Assembly (NCBI RefSeq): GCF_004331035.1
Contig: NZ_SJNT01000001.1
Span: 346,429 to 410,428 of the forward strand
Direction: 5' to 3'
Origin: Acinetobacter sp. ANC 4910
GTDB taxonomy: Bacteria; Pseudomonadota; Gammaproteobacteria; Pseudomonadales; Moraxellaceae
DNA: 64,000 nt
Shown: one piece after another, positions 19,060 through 27,400 of the stretch
Position numbering within the stretch: position 1 is the first letter of the stretch
Layout: every line of letters starts with the position of its first letter
The notes under the pieces: generated by a model
Database searches by the model: none
What the model was told of the DNA's origin: nothing
Seen by the model: only the letters and a program-made list of their open reading frames with translations
Made by a program: the position numbers and the translations under genes

Positions 19060-20247
19060 ATGATGCTAAATACTACATTTGAACCATGGCCAAGCTTCAC
19101 AGTAGAAGAGGCAGATGCTGTTAAAGATCTGCTTCTTTCAAATAAAGTGAACTATTGGACTGGAAAAGAATGTCGAGAGTTTGAGAAAGAATTTGCACAA
19201 TTTTCTCAAACTAAATATGCCGTAGCACTAGCGAATGGTACGGTAGCACTTGACGTTGTTTTAAAAGCTTTAAATATTGGTGCTGGTGATGATGTAATTG
19301 TTACATCCAGAACCTTTCTTGCATCTGCCAGCTGTATTGTTACAGCAGGTGCTAATCCTATTTTTGCAGATGTTGAGCTGGATTCTCAAAATATTTCTCG
19401 AAAGACCATTGAAGCGGTATTAACTCCGAATACCAAAGCCATTATTTGTGTACATTTAGCGGGCTGGATGTGTGATATGGATCCAATCATGCAGTTGGCG
19501 GAAGAAAAAGGGTTATTTGTCATTGAAGACTGTGCTCAAGCACATGGTGCACAATATAAAGGAAAATCAGCGGGTTCGATTGGTCATATTGGGGCATGGT
19601 CTTTCTGTCAGGACAAAATTATGAGCACTGGTGGTGAAGGCGGGATGGTTACCACCAATGATGAGAACTTATGGGAAAAAATGTGGTCTTATAAAGACCA
19701 TGGTAAAAATTATGACAGCATTTACCATAAACAACACCCACCTGGTTTCCATTGGGTACATGACTCTTTTGGAACCAATTGGCGCATGATGGAAATGCAG
19801 GCCGTGCTCGGGCGCATGCAACTGAAAAAAATGCCAATATGGACAAAAAAACGTACACAGAATGCACAGCGTATATTGGCTGTATTTCAAAATAGTCCTT
19901 ATTTTAGCGTACATTATCCAAATCAAGATTATGTACATGCCAACTATAAGTGCTATGTACAGGTCAATATTGATCAATTACCTGCAGGTTGGTCCCGTGA
20001 CCATATTTTGAATGAAATAAATGCACAAGGTGTGCCCTGTTTTATTGGCTCTTGTTCAGAGGTTTATTTAGAAAAAGCATTTGAAGGTACTCCTTGGAGA
20101 CCAAAAACACGCTTAGTGAACGCACAACAATTAGGTGAAACCAGTTTAATGTTTTTGGTACATCCGACCTTAACAGAAGATAGTCTGACCAAAACTGTGA
20201 ATGCTATTCAGCAGGTTTTACAGATGATGAATGCAATAAAAAATTAA
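19060..20247 (+). CDS. DegT/DnrJ/EryC1-type sugar aminotransferase (PglE-like)
   Basis: A PLP enzyme of 395 aa that would aminate the 4-keto sugar made by the 21888 dehydratase. Motifs: cofactor loop LANGTVALD (58-66), VIEDCAQAHGAQYKGKSAG with the ring-stacking region (154-172), and Schiff-base Lys186 in SFCQDKIMSTGGEGGM. GAAAAAAATG precedes the start. A diverged copy of the last ~50 codons of this gene recurs at 21622-21785. The stereochemistry at C4 cannot be told from sequence alone. Confidence 0.9.
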   Translation: MMLNTTFEPWPSFTVEEADAVKDLLLSNKVNYWTGKECREFEKEFAQFSQTKYAVALANGTVALDVVLKALNIGAGDDVIVTSRTFLASASCIVTAGANPIFADVELDSQNISRKTIEAVLTPNTKAIICVHLAGWMCDMDPIMQLAEEKGLFVIEDCAQAHGAQYKGKSAGSIGHIGAWSFCQDKIMSTGGEGGMVTTNDENLWEKMWSYKDHGKNYDSIYHKQHPPGFHWVHDSFGTNWRMMEMQAVLGRMQLKKMPIWTKKRTQNAQRILAVFQNSPYFSVHYPNQDYVHANYKCYVQVNIDQLPAGWSRDHILNEINAQGVPCFIGSCSEVYLEKAFEGTPWRPKTRLVNAQQLGETSLMFLVHPTLTEDSLTKTVNAIQQVLQMMNAIKN

Positions 20248-20465
20248 ACCAATTAAGGTGATCCTCGACAAAATATCGGATAAATAGCCCTTTAAAAATA
20301 ATGGAATCTTAACTTTAGCAATATTAGATGGCTATCTTGGGCAGTATTATTGTTCCAGTCATGCAAATCGATTCAAATCATCGTTTGCTTATAACGCAAA
20401 TGCCTATTTCCAGTTATTTAGTCACTATTATTTGGACAATAAATATTGCCTCTATTTGAATGAAA

Positions 20466-20997
20466 GAAGGTGAGTTGTACTCATGGGTAATATTGAACTA
20501 ATTTAATCATCGTATTCGTGGTTGGAAAACTAGCTCACATATAAACTATCGCTTGGTATGCGATGCATTTGATTATGCAATAGTTCGCTAGGAAACTCTA
20601 TCAGGTGTAATGCTTATGAGTTTATGAGTTTATGAGTTTATGAGTTTATGAGTTTATGAGTTTATGAGTTTGTGAGTTTATGAGTTTATGAGTTTATGAG
20701 TTTATGAGTTTATGAGCTTGTGAAGCTGTGCTTCTCAGGCTTACGAGACTGTATTGTGATTTTAGAGTGCTATTACACAAGTAGCTGAATTAAAATAATA
20801 TTTGTGCTTAGAGGCTGTTGGGATGACAGTAACTAAAAGTTCCATTCATACATCAAAAGTTCATGTGGTACACGGCAGAGTATTGTCTACTTGCAAACGA
20901 ACCAATGATATCTAATTTGTATATATTGAGATTTACTACAATCGAATCAGACAACACTATTGAAAATAGTGAGTTAAGTCTGACCGCATTTCAATAA
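20466..20997 (+). pseudogene. Relic of an IS3-family transposase (OrfB)
   Basis: Several pieces of an IS3-type DDE integrase can be read in order. Codons 20466-20588 give EGELYSWVILN-stop then FNHRIRGWKTSSHINYRLVC and DAFDYAI, matching the second-Asp region (EGxLYL..DLxSRxIVGW). From 20810 GCWDDSN matches the GxCWDNA motif that carries the third acidic residue, followed by KFHSYIKS. From 20916 FVYIEIYYNRIRQHY matches the terminal YIExFYNRxRxH block, and SLTAFQ at 20977-20994 matches the final SPxxFE. Stops and shifts separate the blocks, and the middle is replaced by the octamer array. No inverted repeats or target duplication were found. Confidence 0.75.
20616..20719. repeat. 8-bp tandem repeat array (ATGAGTTT)n
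   Basis: Twelve head-to-tail 8-bp units run from 20616 to 20711. Eleven are ATGAGTTT and the eighth (20672) is GTGAGTTT. A thirteenth degenerate unit ATGAGCTT (20712-20719) follows. The array lies within the IS3 relic, between the second-Asp block and the GCWDD block. The unit is not a multiple of three, so copy changes would shift any frame, but no intact reading frame crosses it now. Confidence 0.95.
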
Positions 20998-21164
20998 GAA
21001 TATTTTAAGAATTTAGAGAGATTATCTGTTGAGAATACTCTCCAGGGTCAATGTTATTTTTACTGGGATTACCCATACATACGAACAATATGCTATCGAA
21101 ATATTCCGATGGTTTGTCGGGTATAAATAGGGAGCTAACTTTACTGCCGATTTCTTCAAATAAT

Positions 21165-21368
21165 TTAATTTCTCTTAACGAGTTGCGGCTGAAAATTGCT
21201 CGTCCGTCCGCGTAGGACTTCCAGTTTAAATGAACCAGAATCTTTTGGTCTTGTGAGAGTAACTCTTTCTACAATTGATTTTTTAGGATTTACGTCTAGA
21301 TATTTTTTAATTTCTGCATTTAAGACCGTTTCAGTCCGCTCTTTAATCTGCGACTTCAGAGTAAAAGT
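21165..21368 (-). pseudogene. Minus-strand open frame, unrecognised gene remnant
   Basis: A minus-strand frame of 67 sense codons, ending at 21165, lies in the relic-rich gap. It reads protein-like: SQIKERTETVLNAEIKKYLD, then VNPKKSIVERVTL and SGSFKLEVLRGRTSNFQPQL. It has no ATG and begins right after a TAA, so it is likely the 3' end of a broken gene. I do not recognise the family. Confidence 0.35.
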
Positions 21369-21540
21369 TTAACCAGTGAGTAGTTGTCCAGATTGTAATT
21401 GTTTAAATTTGTTTAGAACTCAAAGTTGTAATTTGTCATGCTTTTTTATTAAGTGCTGATTAATTTAATAAAATAATTATATTTTTTGATAAATATCTCA
21501 ATTTAATTAAAAACTAATAATAATTTATCAATTTTACCAA

Positions 21541-21614
21541 TTTTTGGGGATTTATTTGCATTTGTGGTGATTCTATAGTTGTGCTATGTCATTCGTTTGC
21601 TTGATCCTGAAGGT
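21541..21614 (+). pseudogene. Relic of the 5' part of a second gdr-type dehydratase gene
   Basis: These bases align with 21951-22020 of the intact dehydratase, the codons around its first membrane helix (LDLLAFPVILWLCYVIRLFD). The last 37 aligned bases have about 32 identities by eye, centred on GTGCTATGT and TTGATCCTGA. The frame is broken. It is a diverged second copy, not an ORF. Confidence 0.72.
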
Positions 21615-21621
21615 TTGCTTA

Positions 21622-21785
21622 GAGACTTAAAGTACATCTAGTGAATGCTCAATATCTAAGTGAAGCAAATTTAATGTTCTTGGTACCTCTATGTTAAGAG
21701 AAAAGAGTTTTTAAAAAACCGTGAATGTAATTAAGAAGATTGTGTAGGCGATTGATGTAATAAAAAGTTAAACCAAATAAGGACA
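21622..21785 (+). pseudogene. Relic of the 3' end of a second aminotransferase gene
   Basis: The segment aligns with 20098-20262, the last ~50 codons and stop of the 19060 aminotransferase. Shared runs include AATTTAATG/AGTTTAATG with TTCTTGGTAC/TTTTTGGTAC, CCGTGAATG/CTGTGAATG, and the terminal AAAAAGTTAAACCAAATAAGG/AAAAATTAAACCAATTAAGG. Several stops and indels are present. It lies just upstream of the intact dehydratase, preserving an old aminotransferase-then-dehydratase order. Confidence 0.78.
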
Positions 21786-21887
21786 ATAGGATGTCCTCAT
21801 AAGGCTATCCCATTTCAACATGCATTTTTATTGATATAAAAATGGGCACAAAGATAAAGATGCAATCCTGTAAAGAGGATCATCATT

Positions 21888-23762
21888 GTGAAAAATATAA
21901 TCCATCAATTTGCTGCACAACCAAGAATATATAAGCAAATTTTTTTAAGTTTTTTGGACTTATTGGCTTTCCCTGTAATTTTATGGCTGTGCTATGTGAT
22001 TCGTTTATTTGATCCTGAAACTCCAATTATTTCAGATGCGACATATGGCATTCTCTTGATCAGTTTTATTGCCGTCTTAAGTTTGATGATCACAGGAGTT
22101 TATCGTTTTATTGTCCATACTTTTGAAGAAATCCTGATATGGAAGTTAGCACTTGCTGTCGCGATGACGATGATCGCCTTATATGTACTGCGTTCAAGTA
22201 CAGCAACATTTGTACCGATGTCTGTCCCATTTATATTCGGATTTATGATGTTTACATGGGTTTGGTTGAGTCGGGTATATATTCGTTTTTTAGTTAGAGC
22301 CTCATATTGTGCTGAAATAGGCAGTAAAAGAGTTGCAATTTATGGTGCAGGTGCAGCCGGTCAGCAAATTGAGGCGGCACTTAAATGTTCAGGTCAGTAT
22401 CTACCTGTATTCTTTATTGATGATGATCCATCCTTACAAGGAAGAATTATTGGCAGCATACCTGTTTATCCAGTTACTCAAGCATTACAACGGTTGAAGA
22501 AAGATAGAATCGACGAAATTTTATTGGCACTTCCTTCAGTGGAGCGTGTAAGAAAAGCAGAGATTATTCATGAGCTTGAGCCTTGTAATTTAAAAATTAC
22601 GGCACTACCTGGTTTGACCCAGTTGGTTCATGGTGAAATTACAGTTTCTGATATTCAGGAAGTGGATATTATTGATTTGTTAGGGCGTGATCCTATTCCC
22701 CCGATTTCGCATTTATTGACCAAGAATATTGAAAATAAAGTTGTGATGGTGACAGGTGCAGGTGGGTCTATTGGATCTGAATTATGTCGTCAAATTGTTA
22801 AGAATAAGCCGAAAGCGCTAGTTATTTATGAATTGAACGAATTCGCACTGTATAACATTGATCAAGAATTACACTCGAGCTGCGATGTGACAATCATTCC
22901 TGTTTTGGGTTCTGTGCGGAATCAAGCCAAATTAGAGTATGAGATTGAACAGTATGGTGTTCAAACGGTTTACCATGCAGCAGCATACAAGCATGTGCCT
23001 CTAGTTGAATGTAATCCGCTTGCTGGATTGAAAAATAATGCGATTGGTACGGCATGTAGTCTCAATGCAGCAGTAAAAAAAGGGGTAGAAACATTTGTAT
23101 TAATTTCGACAGATAAAGCGGTTCGACCTACCAATGTGATGGGAGCTTCGAAACGGCTGGCAGAGTTATATTGTCAATCTGTCGCTGCAATACAGCAAAA
23201 TACACATATCAGTATTGTTCGATTTGGTAATGTTTTAGGGTCTTCAGGTTCAGTAGTCCCTTTATTTAAACAGCAAATTGCCAAAGGGGGCCCCATTACT
23301 GTGACTCATCCAGAAGTTACTCGTTACTTTATGACAATTCCTGAAGCCTCGCAATTGGTGATTCAGGCGGGTGCACTGGGGCAAGGTGGAGATGTTTTCT
23401 TATTGGATATGGGGGAACCTGTATGCATTCAGAATTTGGCACGACAAATGATTAAACTAAGTGGTTTCACTGTGCGAGAAACTGGGTCGTTGAGTGGTGA
23501 TATTGAAATCATCTATAGTGGCTTACGTCCAGGAGAGAAACTGTATGAGGAACTGTTGATTGACCAAGAGAATACAGAGTATACAGAGCATGCGCGGATT
23601 CGTCGTTCCTTTGAAAAAGATTATCCCTTACAAGAAATACAAATAGTCTTTGATAGAATAAATCAAATGGATGCAGCAAAACCAGATATAGATTGGTTGT
23701 TGACTCAACTTGAGCATTATGTCGATGGGTATAAACGGAGTAATCAAGTTATAATTAACTAA
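21888..23762 (+). CDS. gdr: UDP-GlcNAc 4,6-dehydratase, membrane type (Gdr/PglF/WbpM-like)
   Basis: A 624-aa inner-membrane enzyme converting UDP-GlcNAc to the UDP-4-keto-6-deoxy sugar. Four membrane helices lie within residues 15-135. A first Rossmann domain (IYGAGAAGQQ, 151-160) is followed by the catalytic SDR domain with GAGGSIG (290-296), STDK (407-410) and NVMGASK (416-422). Met replaces the usual catalytic Tyr, as is normal for this family. GTG start with an AGAGGA site upstream. Together with the 19060 aminotransferase and 18449 acetyltransferase it gives a complete route to a UDP-2,4-diacetamido-2,4,6-trideoxyhexose. Confidence 0.92.
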   Translation: MKNIIHQFAAQPRIYKQIFLSFLDLLAFPVILWLCYVIRLFDPETPIISDATYGILLISFIAVLSLMITGVYRFIVHTFEEILIWKLALAVAMTMIALYVLRSSTATFVPMSVPFIFGFMMFTWVWLSRVYIRFLVRASYCAEIGSKRVAIYGAGAAGQQIEAALKCSGQYLPVFFIDDDPSLQGRIIGSIPVYPVTQALQRLKKDRIDEILLALPSVERVRKAEIIHELEPCNLKITALPGLTQLVHGEITVSDIQEVDIIDLLGRDPIPPISHLLTKNIENKVVMVTGAGGSIGSELCRQIVKNKPKALVIYELNEFALYNIDQELHSSCDVTIIPVLGSVRNQAKLEYEIEQYGVQTVYHAAAYKHVPLVECNPLAGLKNNAIGTACSLNAAVKKGVETFVLISTDKAVRPTNVMGASKRLAELYCQSVAAIQQNTHISIVRFGNVLGSSGSVVPLFKQQIAKGGPITVTHPEVTRYFMTIPEASQLVIQAGALGQGGDVFLLDMGEPVCIQNLARQMIKLSGFTVRETGSLSGDIEIIYSGLRPGEKLYEELLIDQENTEYTEHARIRRSFEKDYPLQEIQIVFDRINQMDAAKPDIDWLLTQLEHYVDGYKRSNQVIIN

Positions 23763-23794
23763 ATTATAGAGATTTGCTTGATGAGTATAATTTC

Positions 23795-23858
23795 GATATT
23801 ACAGGATTCATTTGATAGCTTAATTTAGGGCTTACTGAAAGTTTTGCAAGGAAAAAAT
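23795..23858 (+). pseudogene. pgi: Relic of the pgi 3' end upstream of galE
   Basis: The 64 bases before the galE start align with 5771-5831, the last codons of pgi. GATATT, TTTGAT, AGGG(C/T)TTACTGAAAG and AGG followed by an A-rich stretch occur in the same order and spacing, apart from a 4-base and smaller indels. The reading frame is destroyed. Together with the galE relic at 5832 it forms an imperfect direct repeat of the pgi-galE junction flanking the second polysaccharide locus. Confidence 0.72.
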
Positions 23859-24878
23859 ATGGCTAAAATTTTAGTCACAGGTGGAGCTGGTTATATCGGC
23901 TCACATACCTGTGTTGAGTTATTAACCGCGGGTCATGACGTTGTAGTTTTAGATAATCTCTCAAATAGTTCGGTTGAATCCTTAACGCGGGTACAAGAAT
24001 TGTCTGGAAAATCTCTCAATTTTATTGAGGGAGATATTCGAGATGGCGAAACACTCGATCAAGTCTTTGCACAGCATGCGATTGATGCGGTGATTCATTT
24101 CGCAGGCTTAAAAGCAGTAGGTGAAAGCCAGCAGATTCCTTTGACCTATTTTGATAATAATATTACGGGCAGTCTGAATTTGGTCAAAGCCATGGAACGT
24201 GCTGGCGTATTTAAGTTGGTGTTTAGTTCTTCTGCGACCGTTTATGATGAGGCAAATACTTCGCCGTTGAATGAAGAGATGCCGACGGGTATGCCATCTA
24301 ACAATTATGGCTATACCAAACTGATTGTTGAACAAATGCTACAAAAGCTCAGTGTTGCAGATGAGCGTTGGTCAATTGCTTTGTTGCGTTACTTTAACCC
24401 TGTAGGCGCGCATAAAAGTGGTCGCATTGGTGAAGATCCACAAGGAATTCCGAATAATTTGATGCCTTATGTGACGCAGGTGGCCGTTGGGCGTCGTGAA
24501 AAATTATCTATTTTTGGACAGGATTACGATACCGTTGATGGTACAGGCGTTCGTGATTATATCCATGTGGTGGATTTAGCCAATGCACATTTATGTGCCT
24601 TAAATAATCGCTTATCCGCGACAGGCTGTCGTGCTTGGAATATTGGTACGGGGCAGGGAGCCTCTGTCTTACAGATTAAAAATACCTTTGAGCAAGTCAA
24701 TGGTATTGCGATTGCGTTTGAATTTGCACCACGACGTGCAGGAGATGTTGCTACTTCATTCGCAGACAATACTCGTGCAGTGACAGAGTTGAACTGGCAA
24801 CCGCAATATGGGCTTCAGGATATGCTCGCTGACAGTTGGAACTGGCAGAAGCAAAATCCGCAAGGCTATGATCAATAA
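23859..24878 (+). CDS. galE: UDP-glucose 4-epimerase
   Basis: Interconverts UDP-glucose/UDP-galactose, and in some Acinetobacter also the N-acetyl forms. 339 aa from ATG 23859, which has AAGGA 6 bases upstream; the TTG at 23844 is not needed. Motifs: GGAGYIGSH (8-16), the catalytic SSSAT...YGYTK (YxxxK) block, and the C-terminal NIGTGQGASVLQ. It normally sits right after pgi in Acinetobacter K loci. Here 18 kb intervene. Confidence 0.95.
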   Translation: MAKILVTGGAGYIGSHTCVELLTAGHDVVVLDNLSNSSVESLTRVQELSGKSLNFIEGDIRDGETLDQVFAQHAIDAVIHFAGLKAVGESQQIPLTYFDNNITGSLNLVKAMERAGVFKLVFSSSATVYDEANTSPLNEEMPTGMPSNNYGYTKLIVEQMLQKLSVADERWSIALLRYFNPVGAHKSGRIGEDPQGIPNNLMPYVTQVAVGRREKLSIFGQDYDTVDGTGVRDYIHVVDLANAHLCALNNRLSATGCRAWNIGTGQGASVLQIKNTFEQVNGIAIAFEFAPRRAGDVATSFADNTRAVTELNWQPQYGLQDMLADSWNWQKQNPQGYDQ

Positions 24879-24885
24879 CTATAGT

Positions 24886-25920
24886 TCAAGTGATTGATCG
24901 TGTAGTAAGCCTTTTGCCAATTTTGATAAAAGGCTTCTCATAAAAATAATAAAGAAGATTTGAAATCAATAAGGTTAAAACAATGGTGAGCAAGATAGTT
25001 ATATAAAAATTTAAGTTAAAAAAGCGAGTAATATAGAGAAAAACGACAGGATGTATTAAATATATGCCATAGGTTGCTTCCCCAATATTCGATAGAAGTT
25101 TTGAAAAACTTAAGGGGATTGTAATGACTTCTAGCTTATAAAAACCAAGTGTTAAGGTCACTGCTGCAATAGAGAAAATAATACGATTAAAATTGGTGAC
25201 AATTTCAATCTGATCTCCGCTAACAGGATAAAACCAAAGAAGGCAGATTGATATGAAAATAAGCAGAGGTGCAATACGTTTCATTGTCAATTCTTTAAAA
25301 TTGTAATATAACGCTAAGCCACTAAAATATAAAAATAAATTATTAAATGGATTAATGTAAATTTTCCACTGCTGTGCGAGTGTTAAATGATGATCAAGGG
25401 CGAAAAATGCGAAATATATTGCGATTATAACCGCCCCTAAGAGTGCTAAATTACCGAATAATTTTCGTTTATTGTAAAGTAGAATCAGTATAGGTGTGAA
25501 AGCATAGTAAACACATTCATTGCCTATGCTCCATGCACCCACATTAATATATTCACTGGGTGCTAAAAATCCATATAACAGTGTTATGTTTAATATGAAT
25601 TTAGATAAATCAAAATAGTGCGTGAGATAAAATTGATCGATGCTAATAATGATAATCACAATCCAGAGGAGCGGGAGTAATCTAAATAAGCGGCGGATGA
25701 AAAATATAAAGGAAGATTTATAATTGTGGAAAAAATGATTATATACAATCCCCATACTTAGCCCAGAAAGTACAAAAAAGATCGAAACACCATAAATACC
25801 TAAATTACCTAAGAGGCTGCCTGCTTGAGGGTGCCACAATGTCCAACTGATAAGGTGATAAATCATGATGGCACAAGCGGTTATACCCCTTAACCAATCA
25901 AGGGTTTCATATCGTTTCAT
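24886..25920 (-). CDS. O-acyltransferase, acyltransferase family 3 (OafA-like)
   Basis: A 344-aa integral membrane protein with about 10 helices. The diagnostic opening YETLDWLRGITACAIMIYHL and NIGVYGVSIFFVLSGLS-like segment carry the family His and Arg. SIGNECVYY and GIYLIHPVVFLYIT are further family marks. Such enzymes O-acetylate surface polysaccharides from acetyl-CoA. It lies on the minus strand between galE and pgm, tail to tail with galE (7 bases apart). It could modify either of the two capsules. Confidence 0.88.
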   Translation of the reverse strand: MKRYETLDWLRGITACAIMIYHLISWTLWHPQAGSLLGNLGIYGVSIFFVLSGLSMGIVYNHFFHNYKSSFIFFIRRLFRLLPLLWIVIIIISIDQFYLTHYFDLSKFILNITLLYGFLAPSEYINVGAWSIGNECVYYAFTPILILLYNKRKLFGNLALLGAVIIAIYFAFFALDHHLTLAQQWKIYINPFNNLFLYFSGLALYYNFKELTMKRIAPLLIFISICLLWFYPVSGDQIEIVTNFNRIIFSIAAVTLTLGFYKLEVITIPLSFSKLLSNIGEATYGIYLIHPVVFLYITRFFNLNFYITILLTIVLTLLISNLLYYFYEKPFIKIGKRLTTRSIT

Positions 25921-25976
25921 ATGTATTTTCTAATCAAGCATGAACGAAGCCATGTGTTGACTCCGTTCAAAAGAAA

Positions 25977-27347
25977 TTATGATTGAATTAACTGAGTTAA
26001 CTCATGCACGTAAGTTTGCATCGGCTTCGGATTTTCATCCAAGCGGCTTTCAATATTCAGGCGTAACAGTGGCTCTGTATTGGATGCACGTACGTTAAAG
26101 CGCCAAGTGCCAAAATCTAAGCTCACCCCATCGGTGCGATCAATCTTAGGGTTTTGATGTGCAAAATGGTCAAACAGTTTTTGAATGGTGGCTTGGGTAT
26201 CTGCAACTGTGAAGTTGATTTCGCCACTACATGGAAACTTGGTGATCATATCTTCAACGAGGCTAGATAAAGATTGTTGTGTTTCAGATAAAACGCTAAT
26301 CGCCAGTAACCATGGAATCATGCCACTATCGCAATAAGCAAAATCACGGAAATAGTGATGGGCACTCATTTCCCCGCCATAGACTGCATTATGCTCACGC
26401 ATCACATCTTTAATAAAGGCATGACCTGATTTAGACTGTACAGTAATACCTTGATATTGATTCACAATATCTAAGGTATTCCAGACCAAACGTGGGTCAT
26501 GCACAATTTTTTCATTGGCTTGTTTTAACAGGAAGGCTTGTGCCAGTAAGCCGACAATGTAATAGCCTTCAATGAATTGCCCTTTTTCATCAAAGAGGAA
26601 ACAGCGGTCAAAATCGCCATCCCAAGCAATGCCCATATCTGCCTGATGTTCTAGTACTGCATGACGGGTACTATCACGATTTTCAACTAGAATCGGATTT
26701 GGAATACCATTTGGGAATGTGCCATCGGCTTCATGATGAATTTTGATAAATTCTACAGGAACTTGCAGCTGATTGAATTTTTGTTCTAGTGCATCAATCA
26801 CATGTCCTGCTGCACCATTGCCCGCATTGACCACCAGTTTGAGTGGACGAATTTTTTCAGGGCGAATGTAGGTGAGGAGGTGATCGATAAATTCAGGTAG
26901 AATATTATAACTTTGGATTGTACCTTTGTGCTCAACAGTTTTAAATGTGCCCAACTCAGCCAGTGCTTGAATGTCTTTTAAACCTGTGTCAGCACTGATT
27001 GGACGTGCATTTTCACGCACCAGTTTCATCCCGTTATAGTCCATCGGATTGTGACTGGCCGTGATTTCAATACCCCCTTGTACATCAAGATGGAAGGCAC
27101 CGAAATAAACCTCTTCAGTTCCAGTCATACCCAAATCAAGAACATTGACGCCAGCATCGATGAGTCCTTGGATGGTGGCTTGTTTTAAGCCTTCGCTGCT
27201 CAGACGGATATCGCAACCAATCACCACTGTTTTAGGTTGATAGATTTGCCCATAGGCACGTCCAATTTTATAGGCAATCTCTTCATTCAATTCTGTGCCG
27301 AGTTTGCCTCGAATATCGTATGCTTTAAAACAGGTCAGGGTGGTCAT
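25977..27347 (-). CDS. pgm: Phosphomannomutase/phosphoglucomutase
   Basis: Moves phosphate between C6 and C1 of hexoses, giving glucose 1-phosphate for GalU. The 456 aa carry the phosphoserine loop [12 protein letters not shown] (Ser98), the metal loop DGDFDRC near 245, the sugar-specificity [10 protein letters not shown] loop and a C-terminal [10 protein letters not shown] phosphate-binding segment. It is the conserved right border of Acinetobacter K loci, on the opposite strand to galE. Downstream of glmS but separated by a terminator. Confidence 0.95.
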   Translation of the reverse strand: MTTLTCFKAYDIRGKLGTELNEEIAYKIGRAYGQIYQPKTVVIGCDIRLSSEGLKQATIQGLIDAGVNVLDLGMTGTEEVYFGAFHLDVQGGIEITASHNPMDYNGMKLVRENARPISADTGLKDIQALAELGTFKTVEHKGTIQSYNILPEFIDHLLTYIRPEKIRPLKLVVNAGNGAAGHVIDALEQKFNQLQVPVEFIKIHHEADGTFPNGIPNPILVENRDSTRHAVLEHQADMGIAWDGDFDRCFLFDEKGQFIEGYYIVGLLAQAFLLKQANEKIVHDPRLVWNTLDIVNQYQGITVQSKSGHAFIKDVMREHNAVYGGEMSAHHYFRDFAYCDSGMIPWLLAISVLSETQQSLSSLVEDMITKFPCSGEINFTVADTQATIQKLFDHFAHQNPKIDRTDGVSLDFGTWRFNVRASNTEPLLRLNIESRLDENPKPMQTYVHELTQLIQS

Positions 27348-27370
27348 TTTTTAACTCTTGATCATTGTAT

Positions 27371-27393
27371 AAAAAAGGCCCGATATTCGAGCC
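27371..27393 (-). terminator. Rho-independent terminator after glmS
   Basis: On the minus strand GGCTCGA and TCGGGCC form a 7-bp stem (27387-27393 with 27377-27383; one G-U pair) with a 3-base loop, followed by six T (complement of 27371-27376). It separates glmS from pgm. Confidence 0.85.
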
Positions 27394-27400
27394 TTTGGTT

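Noticed and set aside
20616..20719. Repeat array considered as a CRISPR
   Set aside because: The units are 8 bp and directly adjacent with no spacers, and there are no cas genes. It is a simple tandem repeat.
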